Assembly: GCA_016703325.1 (NCBI GenBank)
Contig: JADJCH010000004.1
Location: 1 to 64,000 of the forward strand
Direction of reading: 5' to 3'
Length of the DNA stretch: 64,000 nucleotides
Source of the DNA: Burkholderiales bacterium
GTDB lineage: Bacteria; Pseudomonadota; Gammaproteobacteria; Burkholderiales; Burkholderiaceae_C
Notes under the pieces: model-generated
Databases searched by the model: none
What the model saw: only the letters and a program-made list of their open reading frames with translations
Told to the model about the DNA's origin: nothing
Shown: piece after piece, positions 16,544-25,756 of the stretch
Layout: each line of letters begins with the position of its first letter
Position numbering within the stretch: the stretch's first letter is position 1
Position numbers and translations under genes: made by a program

Positions 16544-19500
16544 TCAGCCTGCCCCGACGGGCTGCCCCAACGCCCGCAGCACATCGCGCAGGTACTGCAC
16601 CCGGTCCTTGACCTCCGGGAAGGCGCGCTCGATGCGCAGCTTGTCGTTGCCGGCGAGCTTGACGTTGCGGTTCTTCTGCACCAGCTCGATGATGCGCACC
16701 GGGTCGATCGGCGGGTTGGGGCGGAAGTGGATGTTCATCACGCCCGGCGCCGCATCCATCTTGACGATGCCGTAGGGCCGGGCCTGCAGGCGCAGGCGAT
16801 GCAGGTCGAACAGCGACTGGCCTTGTGCGGGCAGCTTGCCGAAGCGGTCGGTGACTTCTTCCAGCAGCGCATCCACCTTGTCGAGTTTGTCGGCGGTGGC
16901 CAGGCGCTTGTAGAGGTTCAGGCGCACGTGCACGTCCGGGCAGAAGCTGTCGGGCAGCAGGGCCGGGGTGTGCAGGTTGATCTCGGTGTTGGCGCCGAAG
17001 AAGCCGGTGGGCGAGAGCAGGTCCGGCTCCTTGCCCGCCTTCAGCGAGCGCACCGCCTCGGCCAGCATCTCGTTGTAGAGCTGAAAGCCCACCTCCATCA
17101 TGTTGCCGCTCTGGTTGTCGCCCAGCACCTCGCCGGCGCCGCGGATCTCCAGGTCGTGCATCGCGAGGTAGAAGCCGGAGCCCAGCTCCTCCATCGCCTG
17201 GATGGCCTCCAGCCGCTGCTGGGCCTGCTTGGTCAGGCCCTCGATGTCCGGCACCATCAGGTAGGCGTAGGCCTGGTGGTGGCTGCGGCCCACCCGCCCG
17301 CGCAGCTGGTGCAGCTGGGCCAGGCCGAACTTGTCGGCGCGGCTCATCACGATGGTGTTGGCCGTGGGCACGTCGATGCCGGTCTCGATGATGGTCGAGC
17401 ACAGCAGGACGTTGTGGCGCTGGGCGACGAAGTCGCGCATCACCCGCTCCAGCTCGCGCTCGGGCATCTGGCCGTGGGCCACCGCGATGCGGGCCTCGGG
17501 CAGCAGCTCCTCCAGCGCCTGGCGGCGGTTCTCGATCGTCTCCACCTCGTTGTGCAGGAAGTAGACCTGCCCGCCGCGCTTCAACTCGCGCAGCACCGCC
17601 TCGCGGATGGTGCCCTTGTTCTCGTTGCGCACGAAGGTCTTGATGGCCAGGCGGCGCTGCGGTGCGGTGGCGATCACGCTGAGGTCACGCAGGCCTTCCA
17701 GCGCCATGCCCAAGGTGCGCGGAATCGGCGTGGCCGTCAGCGTCAGCACGTCCACCTCGGCGCGCAGGGCCTTCATCTGCTCCTTGTGGCGCACGCCGAA
17801 GCGGTGCTCCTCGTCGATGATCAGCAGGCCCAGGTTCTTGAACTTCGTGTCCGCACTCAGCAGCTTGTGAGTGCCGACCACGATGTCCACTGTGCCGTCG
17901 GCCAGGCCCTGCATCGCCGTCTTGATCTCCTTGGGCGAGCGGAAACGGCTCATTTCCGCCACCTTCACCGGCCACTGCGCGAAGCGGTCGGCAAAGGTCT
18001 GGCAGTGCTGCTCGGCCAGCAGCGTGGTGGGGGCCAGCACCGCGACCTGCTTGCCACCGGTGACGGCGACGAAGGCCGCGCGCAGCGCCACCTCGGTTTT
18101 GCCGAAACCCACGTCGCCGCAGACCAGCCGGTCCATCGGCCGCGGGCTGATCATGTCCTGGATGACCGCATGGATGGCGGCGGCCTGATCCGGTGTTTCG
18201 TCGAAGCCGAAGCTGGCCGCAAAGGCCTCGTAGTCCTGCGGCGAGTAGCGGAAGGCAAAGCCCTCCCGTGCCGCGCGGCGGGCATAGAGGTTGAGGAGTT
18301 CGGCCGCGGCGTCGCGCACCTGCTCGGCCGCCTTGCGTTTGGCCTTCTCCCACTGGCCGGAGCCGAGTTTGTGCAGTGGCGCCTCGTCGGCGGAGACGCC
18401 GGTGTAGCGGCTGATCAGCTGCAGCTGGCTGACCGGCACGTACAGGGTGGCCTTGTCGGCGTACTCCAGGTGCAGGAATTCCGAACTGCCGTCGCTGCCC
18501 AGCTCCAGGTTGACCAGCCCCTGGTAGCGGCCGATGCCGTGGTTGGCGTGCACCACCGGGTCGCCGATCTTCAGCTCGGAGAGGTCCTTGATCAGCGCAT
18601 CGACGTCGCTGGTGGCCTCCTGCCGGCGGCGGCGGCGTGCGGTGGGCGTGGCGTCGAAGAGCTCGGTTTCGGTGACCAGCTGGACGCCGAAGTCCAGGGC
18701 TGCATCGGTCCAGAAGAAGCCGGCCGCCAGCGGCGCGGTGGCGATCGCGTAGGGGTGGTCGCCGGTCAGGAAGGCGGTCAGGCTGTCCACCGCCGGCGGC
18801 TCCAGCCGGTGGTCGCGCAGCAGCTCCAGCAGGCTCTCGCGCCGGCCGGCCGATTCGGCCAGCAGCAGCACGCGGGTCGGTTTCTCTGCGGCTGTCGTGC
18901 CGCTGGAGATGCCCCGCTGGCCGAGTCGGACGAGGTGGTCTTCCAGGCGTTTCAGCGGATCGGTGCCGCCGCGCTGCACGCTCAGGTCGGGCAGGGGCCG
19001 CGCCCATTCCACCGGATCCGAGCCGCGCACCGACAGCTGCGCATAGGCGTTGCAGCGGCCGAAGAACTCCTCCGGCCGCAGGTAGATGGCCTCTGGCGGC
19101 AACACCGGCCGCTCCGGGTCGTGCTGCAGGAACTTGTGGCGCTCGCGGGTCTCGCCCCAGAAGCGGTTCAGCGCCTCGTCCACCCCGCCGTGCAGCGTCA
19201 GCGCGGCCGACTCGCCCAGGTAGTCGAAGAAGGTGGCCGTCTCGTCGAAGAACAGCGGCAGGTAGTACTCGATGCCGGCGGTGGCCACGCCGGTGGCCAT
19301 GTCCTTGTAGATGCGCGAGCGGGTCGGGTCGCCCTCCATGCGCTCACGCCAGCGGGCGCGGAAGTCCTGGCGGGCGCGTTCGTCCATTGGAAACTCGCGG
19401 CCCGGCAGCAGCCGCACCTCCGGCACCGGGTACAGGCTGCGCTGGCTGTCGGGGTCGAAGACGCGGATCGAGTCCACCTCGTCGTCGAACAGATCCACCC

Positions 19501-20050
19501 GGTAGGGCACCGGCGAGCCCATCGGGTAGAGGTCGATCAGCCCGCCGCGCACCGCGTATTCGCCGGGCGACACCACCTGGCTGACGTGCTGGTAGCCCGC
19601 CAGCGTCAGCTGGCGCTTCAGCGCGGCCTCGTCGAGCTTCTGCTTCTGCTGGAAGTGGAAGGTGTAGCCGGCCATGAAGCCGGGGGGCGCGAGCCGCGTC
19701 AGCGCGGTGGTGGCGGGCAGCAGCACCACGTCGACTTCACCCCGCTTGGGGCCCTGCAGCACCCGCCACAGCGTGGCCAGTCGCTCGGAGATCAGGTCCT
19801 GGTGGGGGCTGAAGCTGTCGTAGGGCAGCGTCTCCCAGTCGGGGAAGACGGCGACCTTCAGCTCCGGTGCGAAGAAGGCGAGTTCGTCGGGCAGGCGCTG
19901 CGCGTCGGCCGGTTCTGCGCAGATGACCGCCAGCAGTTGGCCTTGAGCTTGACGGGCTTGCGCGAAGCGCGCCAGCAGCAGCGCATCGGCCGAGCCGGTG
20001 GGGCGGGGGACGGTGTAGCGCTTTCCGGTCGCGATGGGGGGCAGTTGCAT
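16544..20050 (-). CDS. mfd: Transcription-repair coupling factor Mfd
   Basis: 1168 residues, close to the family length. The N-terminal UvrB-like domain includes VFPDWETLPYDSFSPHQDLISER. The RNA-polymerase-interaction domain includes VVHANHGIGRYQGL. The helicase domains carry Walker A (GDVGFGKTEVALRAAF), the DEEH box (IIDEEHRFGV), ATPIPRT, and the TRG motif region with QLRGRVGRS. The C-terminal domain contains GVMNIHFRP. Mfd removes stalled RNA polymerase and recruits UvrA to lesions. I chose the ATG at 20050 because MQLPPIATGKRYTVPRP matches the usual N terminus; an ATG at 20110 would add 20 residues. Confidence 0.93.
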   Translation of the reverse strand: MQLPPIATGKRYTVPRPTGSADALLLARFAQARQAQGQLLAVICAEPADAQRLPDELAFFAPELKVAVFPDWETLPYDSFSPHQDLISERLATLWRVLQGPKRGEVDVVLLPATTALTRLAPPGFMAGYTFHFQQKQKLDEAALKRQLTLAGYQHVSQVVSPGEYAVRGGLIDLYPMGSPVPYRVDLFDDEVDSIRVFDPDSQRSLYPVPEVRLLPGREFPMDERARQDFRARWRERMEGDPTRSRIYKDMATGVATAGIEYYLPLFFDETATFFDYLGESAALTLHGGVDEALNRFWGETRERHKFLQHDPERPVLPPEAIYLRPEEFFGRCNAYAQLSVRGSDPVEWARPLPDLSVQRGGTDPLKRLEDHLVRLGQRGISSGTTAAEKPTRVLLLAESAGRRESLLELLRDHRLEPPAVDSLTAFLTGDHPYAIATAPLAAGFFWTDAALDFGVQLVTETELFDATPTARRRRRQEATSDVDALIKDLSELKIGDPVVHANHGIGRYQGLVNLELGSDGSSEFLHLEYADKATLYVPVSQLQLISRYTGVSADEAPLHKLGSGQWEKAKRKAAEQVRDAAAELLNLYARRAAREGFAFRYSPQDYEAFAASFGFDETPDQAAAIHAVIQDMISPRPMDRLVCGDVGFGKTEVALRAAFVAVTGGKQVAVLAPTTLLAEQHCQTFADRFAQWPVKVAEMSRFRSPKEIKTAMQGLADGTVDIVVGTHKLLSADTKFKNLGLLIIDEEHRFGVRHKEQMKALRAEVDVLTLTATPIPRTLGMALEGLRDLSVIATAPQRRLAIKTFVRNENKGTIREAVLRELKRGGQVYFLHNEVETIENRRQALEELLPEARIAVAHGQMPERELERVMRDFVAQRHNVLLCSTIIETGIDVPTANTIVMSRADKFGLAQLHQLRGRVGRSHHQAYAYLMVPDIEGLTKQAQQRLEAIQAMEELGSGFYLAMHDLEIRGAGEVLGDNQSGNMMEVGFQLYNEMLAEAVRSLKAGKEPDLLSPTGFFGANTEINLHTPALLPDSFCPDVHVRLNLYKRLATADKLDKVDALLEEVTDRFGKLPAQGQSLFDLHRLRLQARPYGIVKMDAAPGVMNIHFRPNPPIDPVRIIELVQKNRNVKLAGNDKLRIERAFPEVKDRVQYLRDVLRALGQPVGAG

Positions 20051-20345
20051 GGGAGGCGGGCCGAGTGAGGACGCAGCAGTGGTCGCAACAACAACGCGCC
20101 GCCGGGCCATCGCCGGGCGGCGCGAGAACAGCGGTGGATTTTAGGAGCCCGAGGGTTCTCCTGCGTCCACGATGCCGGGGCTTCCCCCAGTGGGTGGCCA
20201 AGGGGTCGGGGCCAACCCGCACTCTTTGCGATGGTTCACGAGACGACAATATCGGTTTGCCCGTCGCCATGGGTTGCGGGGGAGATCGTTCCGCAGTCCG
20301 GCGGAAGGATTTGATGCCAACGAGAAGCCGAAGCCGTCCATTCCC

Positions 20346-22061
20346 ATGATCCGCGCGATTTCCCGTCACCTGTCGTCTCGGGCGGTGACGCTGCTGGCCA
20401 GCACCTTCTACATCGGACTGCTCCTCAATGCGGCGGTGATCTGGCGGCGTGCAGAAGCCTTTCCGCCTGGTACCCCCGGCTGGGTGCAGGCCGGCATGAC
20501 GGTGGCCGAGGTGCTGTTGCTGCTGTCCCTGACCGGGCTGCTGCTCAGCGTGGCCGCTTTGGCGGGGCGCTGGTCCTGGCGCCTGGTCACCAGCACGATG
20601 CTGCTGGCCAGCGCGGTCTGCGCGTATTACATGACCCGCTTCAACGTGGTGATCGGCTACGGGGTGCTCAACGCCGTCTTCACCACCGACCATGAGATGT
20701 CCGGCGAGGTGGTCGGTTTGTGGATGGGCGGCTGGTGCCTGTTGTTCGGTGTGCTTCCCCTGGTGTGGCTGTGGCGGCGCGAGTCGCCCTGCTCGTTGCT
20801 GGGCGCGCTGGGGCAACGCTCGCGCCTGGGCGCCTGGGCCGGGGTGTTTGTCCTGCTGGGATTGGGGTTCCTGATCGGCCAGAAGCTGCACGTCTGGACC
20901 GGGGAGGCCATGGCGCAGGCGGGAGACGAGACCGTGCTGCGCCCTTCAGGGTCGGTGGCTTACGCCTACGTGCCGACCAACTGGATCGTTGGGGCCGGCC
21001 TGTTGGCCAGCAACACCTGGCAGGAGCGGATCAACCAGGCTCGGCTGGTGGATCCGGGGCGCAAGTTCCAGTACATCCCCGGCACGGACCTGTCGGATCT
21101 GGTGGTGGTTTTTGTCATCGGTGAGACGGCCCGGCACGACCGGTTCGGCATGCTGGGACACGACCGGCCCACCACCCCGCGTCTGGCGGCCACGCCGCAT
21201 GTGGCGGGCTTTGCAGCCCGGTCCTGCGACACCGCCACCAAGCTGTCGCTGGCCTGCATGTTCGTGCGACCGGAGGGGCTGGAATCCCCGACCGATCTCG
21301 GGCCGGACCGCATCTTCGAGGACAAGGTGTTTGCCGTGTACAAGCGCCTGGGCTTCCACACGGAGTTGTTTGCCATGCAGGGCGAGGCCGGCTTCTACAA
21401 CCGGGTGCACGCCAGGTCGTACAAACTCAAGGAAATGATCTCCGCCCAGCCGGAGAACGCGGGCCGGCCGGTGGACGATCTGATGCTGCTGCCGGAGGTC
21501 ACCGCCGCCCTGCAGCGCAACGAAGCGCGTGCACGCGACGGCAAGGCGCCGGGGCCGGTGCTGCTGCTTCTGCACACCAAGGGCTCGCACTACCTGTACA
21601 CCCGGCGCTATCCGCGCGAGTTTGCGCGCTGGCAACCCGAATGCATGAGCACGGACGAGGCCTGCAGCCGGGAGACGCTGCTCAACTCCTTCGACAACAG
21701 CATCCTGTTCACCGACCATGTGCTGGCCGAGACGATCGAGCGGCTGCGCACGCGCAAGGCCTTGCTGGTCTACAGCAGCGATCACGGCGAATCGATCGAC
21801 GACAACAGCCACTTTCATGCCACGCCCCGCCGGGTCGCACCCCCGGAGCAGCGCCAGGTGCCGCTGATCTTCTGGGCCAGCGATCGTTTTCTGGCCGACC
21901 CGGTGCTGGCGCAGGGTTACCGCAAGCTGGAGGCCCGGGCGGCCGGGCCGCTGCGCCAGCAAGGCACGGGCCACCACAACCTCTTTGCCAGCATGCTGGG
22001 CTGCATCGGGGTGAAGTCGCCGGATGGCGGCGTCACTGCGGCACACAACCTCTGCGATTGA
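20346..22061 (+). CDS. Phosphoethanolamine transferase (EptA-like, sulfatase fold)
   Basis: 571 residues. About five N-terminal membrane helices (to residue 180) are followed by a periplasmic alkaline-phosphatase-fold domain. Visible motifs are VIGETARHDRFGMLGHDRPTTPRL, DTATKLSLACMF with the nucleophile Thr, TKGSHY and YSSDHGESIDDN; these hold the zinc ligands. Family members move phosphoethanolamine from phosphatidylethanolamine to lipid A or other glycans, which can lower sensitivity to cationic peptides. The acceptor here is not known. The start at 20346 is the first Met before the first helix. The 295 bases between it and mfd hold the divergent promoters but no clear box. Confidence 0.85.
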   Translation: MIRAISRHLSSRAVTLLASTFYIGLLLNAAVIWRRAEAFPPGTPGWVQAGMTVAEVLLLLSLTGLLLSVAALAGRWSWRLVTSTMLLASAVCAYYMTRFNVVIGYGVLNAVFTTDHEMSGEVVGLWMGGWCLLFGVLPLVWLWRRESPCSLLGALGQRSRLGAWAGVFVLLGLGFLIGQKLHVWTGEAMAQAGDETVLRPSGSVAYAYVPTNWIVGAGLLASNTWQERINQARLVDPGRKFQYIPGTDLSDLVVVFVIGETARHDRFGMLGHDRPTTPRLAATPHVAGFAARSCDTATKLSLACMFVRPEGLESPTDLGPDRIFEDKVFAVYKRLGFHTELFAMQGEAGFYNRVHARSYKLKEMISAQPENAGRPVDDLMLLPEVTAALQRNEARARDGKAPGPVLLLLHTKGSHYLYTRRYPREFARWQPECMSTDEACSRETLLNSFDNSILFTDHVLAETIERLRTRKALLVYSSDHGESIDDNSHFHATPRRVAPPEQRQVPLIFWASDRFLADPVLAQGYRKLEARAAGPLRQQGTGHHNLFASMLGCIGVKSPDGGVTAAHNLCD

Positions 22062-22102
22062 GGTTGCAGCGGAGCTTGCGCCTGAGCCCGCCCGGCAGCT
22101 TT

Positions 22103-23386
22103 TCAGAACTCGACCACGTCCACCGTCACGCCCTTCAGGGCCAGGGCCCAGCGGGCCTGGGAGGCATCATCCCGGCTGGTGAAGGGCCACCACACGGCGG
22201 CCCAGCGGCCACCGCTGCGCATCACCTCGGTGTGGGTGCCGGGCAACCGTTCCTGCAGGGGCGCTGCTGCGGCCGCCATGCGGGACAGGGCACTGCGGGA
22301 CTCGGATTCGGTCTGGGTACCGCGGCTCACCAAGGCAAAGACGGGACCCCGCGGTGCAGCCGCCGGTGCTGCCGGCACCGGCAAGGGTGGAGCGGCATTT
22401 GTCGGATCGCGGCGTTGTTCCGGCGCAGTAGACCTTTCCGCCAGGCGTGGCACCGAGGCCGGTTCATCTGCTGCGGAGGCGGCGCCTGTTGCAGCGTGCG
22501 CATCAGGCGGGGCTTGATCCGAAGTGAGCTCTGGGTGGGCGTCTGAAGCTGCAGCTTGGGGGCTTGCAGCGGATGGCTCTGCGGGCGGCGGGTTGGAAGC
22601 CGCCGCGGAGGCGGGCTGGGAGGCCGCTGGAGCCGCCACGGCCACCCAACTCGCGTGGTTGACCGCCGCAGGACGCCACATGGACAGCGTGGCACCCACT
22701 GTGATCAGGCTGGCCAGGGTCGCGGTCAGCACCGAAATGCGCACGACGCTCCAGCTGCGGCGCCCCAGCACCGAGGGCTCCTTGCCGGTACCGATCAACA
22801 CCCGCCTGCGACCCTGGTCGAGCACCAGCGCGGCGGTCGCCGCATAGCGCATGACGACGCCGCCCAGCTCTTCGTTGCCGTCAGCACCCGGGTCGGCCGG
22901 TTCGGCGCAGGCCACTGCATCCGACTCGGACCCGCTGGAAGGCGGCAGCAGGCGCATGTCCGTGAGCACGATGCGCTGAGACCACTGCTCATCGCCCGGG
23001 CGGTTCGGCACAGCATGCAAGGCGGCCCAGGGACGCACCTGGGCGGCTCTGAGGGGTTCAAGAAAATCCTCGCTGAACACCGCCTGCCAGGCCGGGGAGC
23101 GGGACTGCGGTTTGCGGCCCGGGCGCAGTCGGGGCAGGCGACGCAGTGTCGCAGCCAGGCCGTGACGCAGCTTCGCCAGGCGTCCTGCAGGGGCCTCGCT
23201 GTCCTCCGCACCGGGCGGCATGGGGTCGGACACGCTGCCCTGCACAAAGGGCATTGCGACCACCCCGATGCTCTGCACCTGATCCAGACCGATGCGTTCG
23301 GCCAGGGGGTGGCGGTTGTGCCAGGCCACCACCCGTTCGGCCAGGGCCTGGGTCGGGGAGGGCGGAGCAGAAGGTTTCCTGGCCAC
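22103..23386 (-). CDS. Uncharacterised single-pass membrane protein with Pro/Ala-rich linker and SPOR-like end
   Basis: 427 residues. The N-terminal 210 residues look cytoplasmic and are of unknown family (FSEDFLEPLRAAQVRPWAAL). One hydrophobic segment lies near 218-238 (ISVLTATLASLITVGATL). A linker of about 110 residues rich in Ala, Pro and Ser follows. The last 75 residues (VFALVSRGTQTESESRSALS to VTVDVVEF) have the alternating pattern of a SPOR-type domain, which would sit in the periplasm and bind denuded peptidoglycan. That match is only by eye. Its start follows the diguanylate cyclase stop by one base, so the two are probably cotranscribed. Confidence 0.5.
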   Translation of the reverse strand: MARKPSAPPSPTQALAERVVAWHNRHPLAERIGLDQVQSIGVVAMPFVQGSVSDPMPPGAEDSEAPAGRLAKLRHGLAATLRRLPRLRPGRKPQSRSPAWQAVFSEDFLEPLRAAQVRPWAALHAVPNRPGDEQWSQRIVLTDMRLLPPSSGSESDAVACAEPADPGADGNEELGGVVMRYAATAALVLDQGRRRVLIGTGKEPSVLGRRSWSVVRISVLTATLASLITVGATLSMWRPAAVNHASWVAVAAPAASQPASAAASNPPPAEPSAASPQAAASDAHPELTSDQAPPDAHAATGAASAADEPASVPRLAERSTAPEQRRDPTNAAPPLPVPAAPAAAPRGPVFALVSRGTQTESESRSALSRMAAAAAPLQERLPGTHTEVMRSGGRWAAVWWPFTSRDDASQARWALALKGVTVDVVEF

Positions 23387-23387
23387 C

Positions 23388-24527
23388 TCAGCCCTCCAGA
23401 CTGCGTGCCCGACCGCTGGTCTTGGCGCGATACATGGCCTGATCGGCCCGTTCGATGGCCTGGTCGATGCCCTCGTCGGCGCTCAGTTCGGTGACACCGG
23501 CGGAGAAGGTGATGCGCAGCCCCATCGGCATGAGGTCACTGGAAACGGTGGCCAGGCGCTGTTGCAGGCGGTTCATCGCCAGCAGCGCCGCCCCTCTGGA
23601 TGTGTTGGGCAGCACCACCAGGAACTCCTCGCCACCCCAACGGCCCAGCAGATCGCTCTCGCGCAGCTGCTGTCGAGCGAGCTGGGAGAAGCACCGCAGC
23701 ACTTGATCACCCACCGCATGGCCATGGCGGTCGTTGACACTCTTGAACAGGTCGATGTCGATCAAGGCCACACTCAGGGGCAGGCTCATGCGGCGGTGCT
23801 GGGCCTGCTCGATCTCCAGCAGATCGGCAATGTGGCGGCGGTTGTGGGTGCGGGTGAGCTCGTCTCGGGTGGCCAGTTCGTGCAGCCGGCCCAGGGCATC
23901 CTGCAGTTCCACATGCTGTGCCTTGAGCCGCTGCGTCATGGCGGTGATGCGGTGCGCCAGCAGTGCGATCAGCGGCATCACCAGCAACGCATAGAGAAAG
24001 CCGTTGGCCTGCACCGTGGCGTCGTAGCGCGCTGGCCACAACCAGTGGCAGGCCAGCATCGTCAGGCCCAGGCCACCGAGTGTGAAGCCCACCAGCGTCC
24101 AGACCTGCCGCGGGTTCATGATGAACATCGAATACACGACGTGGCTGGCCATCACCACCAGCAGGCCGGAGGCGCCGGGGCCCAATGCGGCATACGCTGC
24201 AAACATCAGCGCCACGCCAAACAGCAACTGCGTCCGCGCCAGTCCGGGGTCCCGCCCCGTCAACACCCAACCCCGGCGCACGACGATGTAGGCCATGGCA
24301 TTGAGGCTCAAGGCCAGCAGCGTCAGCGCCCAGCCGATGCCGCTGTGCATCAACCCGGCCTGGACCTGGTACCAGGTGATCAGGCCATACAGCAGGTAAG
24401 TGGCGGTGGAGAACACCACCCCGAAGGTCTGCGTGCGCAACGGCTCCCCTTCGCCCAAGAGAGAGGGCAAGAGGGAAGGCGGGCTGCGGGGTGCAGGCAG
24501 ATCAATGCTGGGCGTTGAAGGGTACAT
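23388..24527 (-). CDS. Membrane-bound diguanylate cyclase (GGDEF)
   Basis: 379 residues. Six hydrophobic segments fall between about residues 30 and 205, then a short coiled coil (AMTQRLKAQHVELQDALG). The GGDEF domain starts at ATRDELTRTHNRRHI. The active site is GGEEF, and an RxxD inhibitory site (RESD) lies five residues before it, so product inhibition by cyclic di-GMP is likely. The metal-binding DIDLFKSVND is intact. It should make cyclic di-GMP in response to a membrane signal. A GTG at 24560 would lengthen it by 11 residues. Confidence 0.88.
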   Translation of the reverse strand: MYPSTPSIDLPAPRSPPSLLPSLLGEGEPLRTQTFGVVFSTATYLLYGLITWYQVQAGLMHSGIGWALTLLALSLNAMAYIVVRRGWVLTGRDPGLARTQLLFGVALMFAAYAALGPGASGLLVVMASHVVYSMFIMNPRQVWTLVGFTLGGLGLTMLACHWLWPARYDATVQANGFLYALLVMPLIALLAHRITAMTQRLKAQHVELQDALGRLHELATRDELTRTHNRRHIADLLEIEQAQHRRMSLPLSVALIDIDLFKSVNDRHGHAVGDQVLRCFSQLARQQLRESDLLGRWGGEEFLVVLPNTSRGAALLAMNRLQQRLATVSSDLMPMGLRITFSAGVTELSADEGIDQAIERADQAMYRAKTSGRARSLEG

Positions 24528-24625
24528 GGCACCGCCGGGGTCGTGAGAGAGCCGGTGCACTGCGGCACCTGCTGATCCTGCGACATCGACGGTTCACCGG
24601 CGAACTTGAGTCGCCGCGGGCGGCC

Positions 24626-25339
24626 TCAGAGACGGCGCAGCCGGGGCGGGAAGGGCGGGCGTCCCTGCCAGAAGCGCAACATCAGCCAGCCGCCCAGCAT
24701 GCCGCCCAGGTGGGCGAAGTGGGCAATGCCGGAATGGCTGAACAACACGCCCTGGACCAGCTCCATGCCGCCGAAGATCAGCACCATGGTTTTGGCCGAA
24801 ACCATGATGGGCGCAATGGGCACCATCTGGCGGTTGGTCAGGAGCAGGAAGAAGAGCACCAGGCCCAATGTGTTGAAGATCTCTCCCGGGATCATCATCA
24901 GAGCCATGGGCAGGAAACCAACCAGGTCCCATAGCCGGCGCGGGAAGCTCAGCGCATACGCCAGCAGGAGGCCAAAGAGAGCGCCGGAGGCGCCCACTGT
25001 CACGGCAAAACGGCCCAGCAGGAAAGTGATGAGCAGTTGAGTCAGTGCGGCGGTGACGGTGCTGGCCAGCAGCAGTTGCCCGAAACGCTTCCGGTCCCAG
25101 AGGCGCTCCAGGTCGGCGCCGAACATCCACAGACCCAGCATGTTGAAGAACAGATGGCCCACCGATCCGTGCAGGAAGGCATAGCTGACCAGCTGCCAGG
25201 GCAGGAAGTTGCCCGACATCACCGGCCACAGGCCGAACCAGTGGTTGAGCGGCAGGTAGCGTGCGAGCAGCTCGGTGACGCAGAACACCGCCACGCAGAT
25301 CAACATCAACAGCTTGGTGAGGGGCGGCAGGGGCAGCAT
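24626..25339 (-). CDS. Rhomboid-family intramembrane serine protease
   Basis: 237 residues with six hydrophobic segments. Catalytic Ser is in TVGASGALFGLLLAY and catalytic His in SGIAHFAHLGGMLGGWL. The family motif HGSVGHLFFNMLGLWMFG in helix 2 is also present. The start at 25339 gives MLPLPPLTKLLM just before the first helix; the open frame upstream runs through the tRNA gene and is not coding. Rhomboids cut transmembrane proteins within the bilayer; no substrate is obvious nearby. Confidence 0.9.
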   Translation of the reverse strand: MLPLPPLTKLLMLICVAVFCVTELLARYLPLNHWFGLWPVMSGNFLPWQLVSYAFLHGSVGHLFFNMLGLWMFGADLERLWDRKRFGQLLLASTVTAALTQLLITFLLGRFAVTVGASGALFGLLLAYALSFPRRLWDLVGFLPMALMMIPGEIFNTLGLVLFFLLLTNRQMVPIAPIMVSAKTMVLIFGGMELVQGVLFSHSGIAHFAHLGGMLGGWLMLRFWQGRPPFPPRLRRL

Positions 25340-25394
25340 GAACTCTCGCGAAGGAGATGGCGAAAGGGGCGCACAGGTCATTGCGACTTGCACG

Positions 25395-25479
25395 TGGTGC
25401 CCGCGGCCAGACTCGAACTGGCACGCCTTGCGGCGGCGGATTTTGAATCCGCTACGTCTACCGATTTCGTCACGCGGGC
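25395..25479 (-). tRNA. tRNA-Leu (CAA anticodon)
   Basis: 85 bases with encoded CCA. The acceptor stem GCCCGCG pairs with CGCGGGC. The anticodon stem GCGGA/TCCGC encloses the loop TTCAAAA, giving anticodon CAA. A long variable arm (CCGCCGCAAGGCGT region) and the T-loop GTTCGAGTC are typical of tRNA-Leu. It lies 55 bases upstream of the rhomboid gene. No attachment-site duplication is seen nearby. Confidence 0.93.
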
Positions 25480-25652
25480 ATCGCGGTGGAGGCATCGCCG
25501 AGGGGCGATCACAACGAGGACGAGAATTATGGCATGCGCTGCAAGGGCGCCAGCGGGGTCAGGGGTTTGATGTCGGGAAACGGGCACTGACGACACTTGG
25601 GGCGACTGCGGAGTCTGCGTCCAGGGTGCCGGACTGGCTGCCGAACCTTCGG

Positions 25653-25723
25653 GGGAATGACGGGAGCTCTGTCCCGCTGGTCCACAGCCGTTGCCCTGGA
25701 TTCCCGCCTGTGCGGGGATGACG
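25653..25723. repeat. REP-like intergenic repeat pair
   Basis: Two related pieces, GGGGGAATGACGGGAGC at 25653 and a longer unit from CCTGGATTCCCGCC to GGGGATGACG at 25695-25723. The second folds with CCCGC pairing with GCGGG around CTGT. The wording matches the family of dispersed short palindromic repeats common in proteobacterial intergenic DNA. It sits between the tRNA and the histidine kinase gene. Confidence 0.55.
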
Positions 25724-25756
25724 CTGCCGCTCCTGGCATCCGCACAGGGCAAGGCG

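Noticed and set aside
16727..20068. Open frame of 1113 codons on the plus strand
   Set aside because: It is antisense to mfd. The opposite strand has all Mfd motifs, and the His/Gln/Arg-rich product is a GC-rich shadow.
25395..25723. tRNA-Leu region as an integration site for a mobile island
   Set aside because: No integrase, no duplicated tRNA 3' end and ordinary chromosomal genes on both sides.
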